Assembly: GCF_021730445.1 (NCBI RefSeq)
Contig: NZ_JADNRM010000004.1
Span: 1 to 64,000, forward strand
Length of the DNA: 64,000 nucleotides
Source of the DNA: Phocaeicola faecalis
GTDB taxonomy: Bacteria > Bacteroidota > Bacteroidia > Bacteroidales > Bacteroidaceae
Direction: 5' to 3'
The position numbers and the translations under genes were made by a program. Below the pieces are notes generated by a model. The model saw only the letters and a list, made by a program, of their open reading frames with translations. It was not told where the DNA came from and did not search any database. This document shows, piece after piece, positions 26,694 through 34,664 of this stretch (positions are counted from its first letter, which is position 1; each line of letters starts with the position of its first letter).

Positions 26694-28664
26694 ATGAAAT
26701 CAGTTAACCGAATCTATTTAATGATGATTCTTTGTTGCGTATGTTGTATAAACATAGCACAAGCTGCCATTAATCCCAAACCTTTTGTCGTCCCTGAGCT
26801 GAAAGAATGGAAAGGAAACGAAGGCAAATTTATTCCTACAGAACAAACTCGTATTGTCTATCCCAAAGGAAACGCTGAATTGCAGCGCATCGCCCGTATG
26901 CTGGCAGATGACTGCAATACTTTATTTAATCATACTCCGCAGATAGTGGAAGGGAAAGGAAAGAAAGGCGACCTCATTCTTTCACTTAAAAAAGACAAAT
27001 CATTAGGGGAGGAAGGATACACCATCCGCGTTACCGACCGAATTGAGCTGACTGCCCCCAAAGCAATCGGTGTATATTGGGGAACACGTACCCTGCTGCA
27101 GATAGCCGAACAAAACAAAGAAAATCTGGCTCTTCCCAAAGGTGAAATCCGTGATTATCCCGACTATGCCATGCGTGGATTTATGATTGATTGCGGACGA
27201 AAATTCATTCCTCTGTCTTATTTGCGCGATTATGTGAAAATCATGGCATACTACAAAATGAACACGCTGCAAATCCATCTGAATGATAATGGGTTTAAAC
27301 AGTATTTTGAACAGGACTGGGACAAGACGTATGCAGCTTTCCGCCTGGAATCGGATACTTATCCCGGACTTACGGCACGTGACGGATTCTATACCAAAAA
27401 AGAATTTATCGATTTGCAGAAGTTGGCAGAAGATTGTTTCGTCGAAATTATCCCGGAAATAGATGCACCTGCCCACACATTGGCATTCAGCCATTATAAA
27501 CCCGAGATAGGAAGTAAAGAGTATGGAATGGATCATCTGGATTTGTTCAATCCCGAAACATATAAATTCATGGACGGACTCTTTAAAGAGTATTTGGAAG
27601 GAGAAGAACCTGTCTTCCGTGGCCCACGCGTACATATCGGCACAGATGAATACTCAAATAAAGACAAGAAAGTAGTAGAAAAATTCCGTGAGTTTACAGA
27701 CCATTATATTCGTTATGTAGAAGGCTTCGGAAAACAAGCTTGTGTATGGGGAGCATTGACACATGCCCAAGGAGAAACTCCCGTGAAAGCAGAAAATGTA
27801 ATCATGAGCGCCTGGTATAACGGATATGCAGATCCCAAAGAAATGGTCAAGCAAGGATACAAACTGATTTCCATTCCCGACGGATTTCTTTATATCGTAC
27901 CTGCCGCCGGTTATTATTATGATTATCTGAACACGGAAGAACTATATAACTCCTGGACTCCTGCCCATGTAGGTAAAGCCGTTTTCGACGAAAAAGACCC
28001 TGCCATTCTGGGAGGTATGTTTGCAGTATGGAATGACCATGTAGGAAATGGTATCTCTACCAAAGATATTCATCACCGCACTTTCCCTGCTTTGCAAACT
28101 TTAGCCGTAAAAATGTGGACAGGAACAGCAACTTCACTTCCGTATAATGAATTCGACCGCATGCGCGAGGCATTGAGCGAAGCACCGGGAGTAAACCAAA
28201 TGGGACGCATCGGCTGTGCTCCGGGACTGGTATACGAACAAGCTAATGTTGCTCCTAAAAGCCGCACGCCACATCGTGAAATCGGTTATGACTATCGTGT
28301 GACATTTGATGTGGAAGGCGCAGCAGAAACTTTGGGAACCGAACTGTTCCGTTCGCCGGATGCCGTATTCTATCTGTCCGACCCCATACGTGGAATGTTA
28401 GGTTTTGCACGCGACGGATACTTAAACACATTCAGTTACAATATCCAACCGGGCCAACGTTTAAATATCGGTATAGAAGGAGATAACAAGGCTACACGTC
28501 TGTTCATCAATGGAAAATTAGTAGAAGAATTGAATACCCAGCAACGCTTTTTCGATAAAGAAGGAAAAACAAAAATGAACTATGTTCGCACACTGGTATT
28601 CCCATTAGAACAGGCAGGAGCGTTCAAGAGTAAAATATCCAACTTGAAAGTTTACAGGAAATAA
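26694..28664 (+). CDS. Beta-N-acetylhexosaminidase, glycoside hydrolase family 20
   Basis: 656 residues with a signal peptide (about 1-25). A small GH20b domain (about 30-145) precedes the catalytic barrel, which starts at 'YAMRGFMIDCGRKFIPLSYLRDYVKIMAYYKMNTLQIHLND'. The catalytic Asp-Glu pair is D318-E319 in 'HIGTDEYSN', which fits substrate-assisted cleavage of terminal GlcNAc or GalNAc. The C-terminal 130 residues look like a concanavalin/LamG-type sandwich ('GYLNTFSYNIQPGQRLNIGI'). It likely trims host N- or O-glycans in the periplasm or at the surface. It stands alone, not in a PUL. Confidence 0.92.
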   Translation: MKSVNRIYLMMILCCVCCINIAQAAINPKPFVVPELKEWKGNEGKFIPTEQTRIVYPKGNAELQRIARMLADDCNTLFNHTPQIVEGKGKKGDLILSLKKDKSLGEEGYTIRVTDRIELTAPKAIGVYWGTRTLLQIAEQNKENLALPKGEIRDYPDYAMRGFMIDCGRKFIPLSYLRDYVKIMAYYKMNTLQIHLNDNGFKQYFEQDWDKTYAAFRLESDTYPGLTARDGFYTKKEFIDLQKLAEDCFVEIIPEIDAPAHTLAFSHYKPEIGSKEYGMDHLDLFNPETYKFMDGLFKEYLEGEEPVFRGPRVHIGTDEYSNKDKKVVEKFREFTDHYIRYVEGFGKQACVWGALTHAQGETPVKAENVIMSAWYNGYADPKEMVKQGYKLISIPDGFLYIVPAAGYYYDYLNTEELYNSWTPAHVGKAVFDEKDPAILGGMFAVWNDHVGNGISTKDIHHRTFPALQTLAVKMWTGTATSLPYNEFDRMREALSEAPGVNQMGRIGCAPGLVYEQANVAPKSRTPHREIGYDYRVTFDVEGAAETLGTELFRSPDAVFYLSDPIRGMLGFARDGYLNTFSYNIQPGQRLNIGIEGDNKATRLFINGKLVEELNTQQRFFDKEGKTKMNYVRTLVFPLEQAGAFKSKISNLKVYRK

Positions 28665-28692
28665 GCTAAAATCGACCGTCTATTATTGTTCA

Positions 28693-28749
28693 GACACGGA
28701 TTTTACGGATTCAAAAGATTCGCTCTTTATTGTCCGTAAAATCCGTGTC
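28693..28749. terminator. Bidirectional hairpin after the GH20 gene
   Basis: A 17-bp perfect stem (GACACGGATTTTACGGA at 28693-28709 with its complement at 28733-28749). It lies between two convergent genes. It shares ACACGGATTTT with the hairpin at 20582-20655. Confidence 0.75.
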
Positions 28750-28771
28750 ATTTATTCATGAAGAACAGGAG

Positions 28772-29263
28772 TTATTTCTTAGCGCCACGATTATTATTAT
28801 TCTTCTTCATTCCTTGCCTTTTACCCATTTCCTTTTTCATTTTATCACCGGTTCTTTTTTCCATATTATACATTTTCTGTATTTGTTTCGGTGATAGGAA
28901 TTTACGGAATTCATTGTAATACTTCTCACGAATGTCCAGCATCTTACGGCTTTGGGCAAAACGAGCCTTTATTGCCTGGTCTACTTCTGCATCCGTAAGT
29001 TCAGAACGGGAAGTACGCGGATTCATATTACGGGTAGCACGCATTTCCTCCATATATTTGGTGTATACAGGTTTAAACTTAGCGGTCTCCGCATCATCCA
29101 ATGCCAGTGCATTTATAATGTGATTACATTGCATTTCCTGCAACTGTTCTTGGCTGAACTGCTTTCTGTCCGTCTTTCCTTCTTTCTTACCCTGTGCAAA
29201 AATTGCCACTTGACTACCCATAAAGAGGGCTACCAACACCATAAAAAACTTTTTTGTCTTCAT
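28772..29263 (-). CDS. Spy/CpxP-like periplasmic protein
   Basis: 163 residues with a signal peptide ending at about residue 23 (Ala-Ile-Phe-Ala-Gln). The mature part is helical and very basic: 'QEMQCNHIINALALDDAETAKFKPVYTKYMEEM', 'QAIKARFAQSRKMLDIREKYYNEFRKFLSPKQIQKMYNMEK', with an Asn/Lys-rich tail. This recalls the LTxxQ-type periplasmic chaperones Spy and CpxP, which dampen envelope stress signalling. It is the last gene of a sigma factor/anti-sigma operon, so it may be a stress output or a feedback part. Confidence 0.6.
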   Translation of the reverse strand: MKTKKFFMVLVALFMGSQVAIFAQGKKEGKTDRKQFSQEQLQEMQCNHIINALALDDAETAKFKPVYTKYMEEMRATRNMNPRTSRSELTDAEVDQAIKARFAQSRKMLDIREKYYNEFRKFLSPKQIQKMYNMEKRTGDKMKKEMGKRQGMKKNNNNRGAKK

Positions 29264-29288
29264 AATCTGTTACTTTTTAAATAAATAA

Positions 29289-29651
29289 TTAATTCATAAA
29301 TATATCATACTCTGATAATTCCACCCATTCCTCCAACTCATCATCCGGCATTTCTGCGATAAAATTATCTATTGCATCCGAATATGAGCAATCAATATCG
29401 GTCGCAACAAGTAAAGGGTTGGAAGATACTTGTCCCGCTTCCGGATTCGCAGCCGGGAAGAAAACCAATCCTAACACCATCGCTGCCGCCGCCAGTGTAG
29501 CCGCAATCACCAACTTCATCCGAGGTTGTTTTTTACGGTTCTCCACTTTTATACGTGCCGACACCTGTGTCTGCATCCGGTCAAAGAAACCATCCGGTGT
29601 GCGATAAGGCATCTGCTTTCCAATGTTTTTAAAATCAAATTCTTTCTCCAT
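29289..29651 (-). CDS. Probable anti-sigma factor (single-pass membrane protein)
   Basis: 120 residues. A soluble head of about 44 residues ('FKNIGKQMPYRTPDGFFDRMQTQVSARIK') precedes one membrane helix (about 46-66) and a short acidic periplasmic tail. It lies 7 bp after the ECF sigma gene and before the Spy-like gene. No zinc-binding HxxxCxxC motif is seen, so the anti-sigma role rests on topology and gene order. Confidence 0.6.
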   Translation of the reverse strand: MEKEFDFKNIGKQMPYRTPDGFFDRMQTQVSARIKVENRKKQPRMKLVIAATLAAAAMVLGLVFFPAANPEAGQVSSNPLLVATDIDCSYSDAIDNFIAEMPDDELEEWVELSEYDIFMN

Positions 29652-29658
29652 CCTGTCC

Positions 29659-30195
29659 TTAATTATTAGTCATATATTCTTTTATTTTCTCTTTGGCATA
29701 ATGATAGTTCACCTTCAACGTTTCTGCCCGCGTATCAGTTATCCGGCTAATTTCCTCATAATCCAGTTCATCATAATAACGCAGGTTGAACACGATACGT
29801 TGCTTTTCAGGTAACGAAAGAATGGCTTGTTGAAATTTCACTGCCATTGCATTATCGTAATCCACATAATCGGATGCCATCAATTTATTCATCAATTCCT
29901 CTTGCACTTCCTCGGCCGAAACAGCCTGCTCTTTCCGGTTGTTCAAGAAACGGAGGCATTCATTGGTTGCAATCCGATACATCCATGTGCCCAGCGAGCT
30001 CTCTTCCCTAAACCGGTCAAGGTGACGAAAGACACGGATAAATACTTCTTGAAGGATATCCTCCGCATCTTCGTGGGCTACCACCAACCGTCGGATGTGC
30101 CAATATATAGGCTGTTGGAAATGTTCCATCAGCAATTTGAATCCACGTTCCTTATCAGAAGTGCAAGCTTCTCGGATTTTATCTTCATTTATCAT
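29659..30195 (-). CDS. ECF-type RNA polymerase sigma factor
   Basis: 178 residues from the ATG at 30195; an in-frame extension to 30300 has poor start context and no family match. Region 2 is 'HIRRLVVAHEDAEDILQEVFIRVFRHLDRFREESSLGTWMYRIATNECLRF'; region 4 is 'LPEKQRIVFNLRYYDELDYEEISRITDTRAETLKVNYHYAKEKIKEY'. It probably directs its own operon, with the anti-sigma gene and the Spy-like gene, in response to envelope stress. A palindromic stretch at 30314-30327 lies in the divergent promoter region. Confidence 0.9.
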   Translation of the reverse strand: MINEDKIREACTSDKERGFKLLMEHFQQPIYWHIRRLVVAHEDAEDILQEVFIRVFRHLDRFREESSLGTWMYRIATNECLRFLNNRKEQAVSAEEVQEELMNKLMASDYVDYDNAMAVKFQQAILSLPEKQRIVFNLRYYDELDYEEISRITDTRAETLKVNYHYAKEKIKEYMTNN

Positions 30196-30313
30196 CTGTT
30201 TCTTGCAATGTTTATCGGTTAGAACCTTTAAATGTGACGAAGTTAAATGTGTAACGACGGATTTTGCATTAATTAAGTATCCGATGCATATTTCTTCCAA
30301 ACAATAACAATTG

Positions 30314-30369
30314 TAGGGAAATCCCTATCGTCAAATAGGGAAAAGAATCCAATTATATCGAATTTCCCT
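30314..30369. promoter_or_regulatory. Cluster of TAGGG/CCCTA repeats in a divergent promoter region
   Basis: TAGGG-AAAT-CCCTA at 30314-30327, a second TAGGGAAA at 30336-30343 and an inverted TTTCCCT at 30363-30369. It lies between the minus-strand sigma operon and the plus-strand lipoprotein gene, right before the latter's -7 box (TATCTTTG, 30373-30380). A regulator-binding array is the simplest reading. Confidence 0.5.
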
Positions 30370-30403
30370 TTCTATCTTTGCCTACACATAAAAACAACAG
30401 TAT

Positions 30404-31081
30404 ATGAAAAGAGTAAAAGAAACACTAGCTATTTTCTTGTTAAGCCTTGTTCTCGGAAGTTGCGGGAGCTTAATGGACAATAACATATTACTATCCATTC
30501 ACAAAGGTATGACACAGGAAGAAGTGACTAAACTGCTGGGACGCCCCGATTATCGTCGGTTCGACGAACAAGGAGAGCAATGGGAATACAGGAAGGGAGA
30601 AGGACTAGGACGCTATGGAACCACCATCCTGATTGATTTCAAGAACAGCCTGGTTAGCAATTTGGATTCTTTTGAGAGTGTCCCCACTCCTCCTGCGGTG
30701 GCAGTATGTCCTCCCGCTCAAGTGGAATCGACAATTGCTCCGCCTCGTCCGCCGCATCACGATGGATACCGCCCTGGTTATCCCCAAATAATGGGTGACA
30801 ATGATTTCCAACAATTATACAATAAGGTAAAGCAGAAACCTTTCAAAGACGACCAATTGGATATATTGTCATTGGCTGCCGAGCGCCGCTGGTTCAGCTG
30901 CCGACAGTGTGTGAGACTTATGTCTATCTATACCTTCGACGATGACAAATTGAAAGTGCTGAAAATATTGGCAACCCGCATTGTAGACAGAGAGAATTAT
31001 GATGAGATTATCAACTCACTTGACTTTCTATCCAGTGAAAACAAAGCCAAAGAAATGCTTGGCATTTCAAAAAGACGATAG
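30404..31081 (+). CDS. Lipoprotein with BamE/SmpA-like and DUF4476 domains
   Basis: 225 residues. The lipoprotein signal ends at 'LVLGSCGS'. The N-terminal domain 'IHKGMTQEEVTKLLGRPDYRRFDEQGEQWEYRKGEG' is the SmpA/OmlA (BamE-like) pattern. A Pro-rich linker follows, and then a DUF4476 domain ('FQQLYNKVKQKPFKDDQLDILSLAAERRWFSCRQCVRLMSIYTFDDDKLKVLK'). It is divergent from the ECF sigma operon, with possible shared control. DUF4476 proteins are frequent in Bacteroidetes envelopes; their role is unknown. Confidence 0.75.
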   Translation: MKRVKETLAIFLLSLVLGSCGSLMDNNILLSIHKGMTQEEVTKLLGRPDYRRFDEQGEQWEYRKGEGLGRYGTTILIDFKNSLVSNLDSFESVPTPPAVAVCPPAQVESTIAPPRPPHHDGYRPGYPQIMGDNDFQQLYNKVKQKPFKDDQLDILSLAAERRWFSCRQCVRLMSIYTFDDDKLKVLKILATRIVDRENYDEIINSLDFLSSENKAKEMLGISKRR

Positions 31082-31113
31082 TCATTTTTTTCATCCGTAT
31101 ATAATAAAAAAGT

Positions 31114-31154
31114 CCTGCCATAATCTACTTAAAACAAATAGTAGCTATGGCAGG
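31114..31154. terminator. Terminator of the sulfatase/Sus locus (also faces the plus strand)
   Basis: CCTGCCATA (31114-31122) pairs with TATGGCAGG (31146-31154). On the minus strand it is followed by ACTTTTTTATTAT, which fits the end of the minus-strand operon. Confidence 0.75.
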
Positions 31155-31198
31155 CATTCTTCAGAAAAGGCAAAGGGAATATGCCCTATCATCAAAGA

Positions 31199-32632
31199 TT
31201 ACTTTATGCCTTGATAATACGGATTGGGTTGGGTAGGAACAGGCGCATTTGTATCATCAATCCACTTCATAAGCTTGTTATAAAGTTCTTCTTTTTTTTG
31301 AGGATTGAGTTCTGCCATATTCCTTGTCTCTCCTAAATCTTCTTTCAGGTTATACAATTCCATTGACTTGTCCTCGTAATTATAAATCAATTTCCAATCA
31401 CCCGAACGAATACTCGAATAAGGTCGGGCTCTGAAGTCCTTACCGCCATTGAGATACGATTCCAGATATGCCGGAAAATGCCAAAATAAATCCCGCTCCG
31501 TCTCCTCATTTTCCACAACTTCAAAGATATCTTTTCCATCCAGATTTCCCGATGTCTCTCCCTTGGCAAGGTGGACAAAAGTAGGATAAAAATCTACTCC
31601 GATGACCGGAACAGAAGTGCGTGTGCCGGCCGGTATCTTTCCGGGCCATCTGATAATCAAAGGTACACGCGAGCCCCCCTCGTATGGCATCCCCTTTCCG
31701 CCATGAAGCGGATAATTATCAGTCACCGGTTCGGAACCGCCATTGTCGGAATAGAATATAATAATGGTATTCTCTTCTATTCCCATCTCTTGAATGGCAC
31801 GACATATTTTTCCTACTCCATCATCCAGTTTTTCAATCATCGCAGCATATACAGGATTAGTGTGGTACTTTCCTACAGGTTTGTTCTTGTATTTATCAAC
31901 AACCGCTGCAGGAGCCTGCAAAGCCGTATGGACTGCATGGTGAGAGAGGTGAAGAAAGAACGGACCTTCTTTGTGGGATTTTATAAAAGAAACAGCCTCA
32001 TCCGTCAAACGGTCGGTAAGGTATTCTCCCGGTGTTCCTTCCTCCAATCCCAGATGGCACTTTTTTTTATCGGGCAGGCAATAAGGATAGAAATAAGAAT
32101 AAGGCGCTCCGGCCCGGTTTCCTCCGACATTCCAAATGAATCCTTGCGAAAGAGGACCTGTCCCGTCTGCATCATCTCCCAAATGCCACTTACCGATATG
32201 ACCGCACCGGTATCCCTGTTGCCGGAGTGCTTCAGCCATTGTCACAAAATCGGCACGTACATCATCTGTATTGGCGATTGGGACTAATTTTCTCAGCCTA
32301 CGGTCGCCCCGGTCGGGAGGACTAACGGTATATACACCGTGACGGGGTGTGTACATGCCTGTCATCATACAGGCCCGGCTGGGTGCAGAGTTTGCTGCAG
32401 CAGCATAGGCGTTATCGAAAAGCAATCCTTCTGCGGCCAAGCGGTCTATATTCGGAGTTTCATAATAGTCACTTCCCATCACTCCCAAATCAGTCCAGCC
32501 CAAATCATCCGCAAGAATGAACACGATATTAGGTTTGGCTTCCTTTACACTTTCTGCCGCAAGGAGTTGCTGCATTCCTACTGTACATAAGAGCGTGGCA
32601 TTAAACCACATTTTCTGGTTTCCCATTTTCAC
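31199..32632 (-). CDS. Serine-type sulfatase (arylsulfatase family S1)
   Basis: 477 residues with a signal peptide (cleavage near Ala-Ala-Glu 25-27). The metal site is 'NIVFILADDLGWTDLG'. The formylglycine site is S82-A-P-S-R in 'NSAPSRACMMTG', so maturation needs an anaerobic sulfatase-maturating enzyme acting on Ser. Later motifs 'CGHIGKWHLGDD' and 'IIFYSDNGGSEP' complete the active site. Substrate probably a sulfated host glycan, not identifiable here. It is the last gene downstream of SusD and SusC, about 90 bp after SusD, and is the only degradative enzyme of this locus. Confidence 0.9.
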   Translation of the reverse strand: MKMGNQKMWFNATLLCTVGMQQLLAAESVKEAKPNIVFILADDLGWTDLGVMGSDYYETPNIDRLAAEGLLFDNAYAAAANSAPSRACMMTGMYTPRHGVYTVSPPDRGDRRLRKLVPIANTDDVRADFVTMAEALRQQGYRCGHIGKWHLGDDADGTGPLSQGFIWNVGGNRAGAPYSYFYPYCLPDKKKCHLGLEEGTPGEYLTDRLTDEAVSFIKSHKEGPFFLHLSHHAVHTALQAPAAVVDKYKNKPVGKYHTNPVYAAMIEKLDDGVGKICRAIQEMGIEENTIIIFYSDNGGSEPVTDNYPLHGGKGMPYEGGSRVPLIIRWPGKIPAGTRTSVPVIGVDFYPTFVHLAKGETSGNLDGKDIFEVVENEETERDLFWHFPAYLESYLNGGKDFRARPYSSIRSGDWKLIYNYEDKSMELYNLKEDLGETRNMAELNPQKKEELYNKLMKWIDDTNAPVPTQPNPYYQGIK

Positions 32633-32720
32633 TTCTGTTTTTAAAGAAAAGAGGCCACCTCTTACTAATTGCTTAGTTGAGCCGGCCTCCCATCTGCTTG
32701 TTTTTTATATACTATTCAAA

Positions 32721-34643
32721 TTACCAGCCCGGATTCTGTTCCAGAGCAGGATTCAATAATATTTCGGTAGTCGGCACCTGATATAAGTAGTATTTTTCCA
32801 ACCAGCCTTTTCCTTCTTTCAGAGGGTCATTGAAAAGATAAAGATAGCCTTCGGACATTGTACCTGATGTACCATCGGAATAACCCGTTTCAGGATTATA
32901 CAATGTCATACTGTTACTTACCGCATCCGCTTTACTCATCCAGAGTCCGGTTGCCGGTCTGTTCAAGAACCAGGGAGCCATACGCCAACGGCGGATATCG
33001 TAGAATCCGAATCCTTCACCCATCAGCTCAATGATACGCTCGCGCCGAATTTCCCACAATACAGGATCAACCAAGATACCGGTATCATTTCCTTTGGGAT
33101 AATATTTTCCGCGATTGACATCAAAGTTATCATCTATTTCGGCCACCACCATCTTTGCCACACCTGCACGCCCACGCAATTTGTTGACTGTGTTGTCGGC
33201 GACGGTTTGGTTAAACGCTCCCAATTCAAATTTGGCTTCAGCTTCGTTCAATAATACTTCTTCAATCTTGAAAATCGGTTTGTCCGCCGTATTCAGGTTG
33301 CCATTATTGAAGCTGGTTTCCCAATTGTCCCAATTCTTCCATACATAGTAACCCGAGCGACAAGTCACAAAGGCTCCGGTTCCCAGTCGGGGAATGGTAG
33401 GTACGAGGGATGCACTCCAGTTCTGTCCCGGCAAACGTTTCATGCCGATACCCGGATTGCTACAGCTGGTATTGGCTCCCATAATGTCGATATATTCGCG
33501 GTCGGCCTCATTGTCGGTATACGACCAGGTGCGGTATGTACCTCCACCGGCTTTTACTTTATAAGGAGGTATGACGGTGTGATACATACGCGGGTCGCGG
33601 TCGCGGAAGGTGGCATACATATCTTTGTCTCCATGATAGCCCGATTCTGTATTCAAGATAGGTTTACCGTTCTTCATCAGATACAAGTCTACCGTTTTTT
33701 GATTCATTTCCACATAGTGTGAAGAAGTATGTTCGATATAGGAAGCGCCCATCGGATTGATATCCGCCACATATTGTTTATACAGAATAATGCCGGGAAC
33801 GGTACTTAAGTCCTCTGTAGTCCACATTTCACCATATCCTGCCGCCGGCTGTCCGTCCGTTCCGGTATAAAGAGTAGGATAAGCGCTCATCAACAGCTCC
33901 GAAGCGCGTACGCATTCTTGCAAATACTTATCATAATCTCCCAGTTCATGATACTTTCTCCATGTACCTTCGCGCAAGCCAAAACGTGAAATGGCCACTT
34001 GTATGCACGCTTTGTTTATAGTGTTTTCTCCATCTTGCGAGGTGAAATCGCCGATATTCTCTTCAGCCCATTTCAGACGTTCCAATACTTTGTCCGCCAC
34101 TTCTTTTCTGTCCATGCGGGGTCCATAGACTTCGGGGGAATCTTCTTGCAAGACCTGATCGACCCAAGGCACAGCGCCAAAGCGGTCTATCAACTCCATA
34201 TACCAGAAGGAATGGAAGAAATAACCTACCGCACGCCAATGGTTTTTCTGTGCTTCAGTCATACTGGAATCATCAATATGTGAAAGCATGATATTGATCC
34301 GGCGAATGAATGAACTGAAATTCCAGCCATTGCCCGATGCGACACTAGCCACCGTCTGATAGGCAAAATCATTATAACCGCTTTCGTATTTCTGTTCAAA
34401 ATAGCCGGCATCCATATCGCCCTTGTATTGTCCGTTTTGTCCCCAGCTGTTCAAAGAAGTACGGATGGTATTATTCGTAAACATTTCATAGCAAGGCCAC
34501 ATAAAAGCCTTGAAGTTATCGTAGGAATTAAATGCGTTTTCTTCTGTCAAGTCCGTAACAGGGGATTTTTCCAGAAAACTATCATTACAACCAGAAAGGC
34601 TGATTCCTGCGATGATAGCCAAACTTATAAATAGTTTTTTCAT
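32721..34643 (-). CDS. SusD/RagB family glycan-binding lipoprotein
   Basis: 640 residues; signal ending 'ISLSGCNDSFLE' (lipid-anchored Cys19). The N-terminal tetratricopeptide-like region carries 'AVGYFFHSFWYMELIDRFGAVPWVDQVL', typical of SusD, and the C-terminal part 'RRERIIELMGEGFGFYDIRRW' is the most conserved SusD block. It forms the lid of the SusC channel on the cell surface. It is 21 bp downstream of susC in the same operon. At 640 residues it is at the long end for the family. Confidence 0.93.
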   Translation of the reverse strand: MKKLFISLAIIAGISLSGCNDSFLEKSPVTDLTEENAFNSYDNFKAFMWPCYEMFTNNTIRTSLNSWGQNGQYKGDMDAGYFEQKYESGYNDFAYQTVASVASGNGWNFSSFIRRINIMLSHIDDSSMTEAQKNHWRAVGYFFHSFWYMELIDRFGAVPWVDQVLQEDSPEVYGPRMDRKEVADKVLERLKWAEENIGDFTSQDGENTINKACIQVAISRFGLREGTWRKYHELGDYDKYLQECVRASELLMSAYPTLYTGTDGQPAAGYGEMWTTEDLSTVPGIILYKQYVADINPMGASYIEHTSSHYVEMNQKTVDLYLMKNGKPILNTESGYHGDKDMYATFRDRDPRMYHTVIPPYKVKAGGGTYRTWSYTDNEADREYIDIMGANTSCSNPGIGMKRLPGQNWSASLVPTIPRLGTGAFVTCRSGYYVWKNWDNWETSFNNGNLNTADKPIFKIEEVLLNEAEAKFELGAFNQTVADNTVNKLRGRAGVAKMVVAEIDDNFDVNRGKYYPKGNDTGILVDPVLWEIRRERIIELMGEGFGFYDIRRWRMAPWFLNRPATGLWMSKADAVSNSMTLYNPETGYSDGTSGTMSEGYLYLFNDPLKEGKGWLEKYYLYQVPTTEILLNPALEQNPGW

Positions 34644-34664
34644 ATACTCGTACTAATTTTAGGT

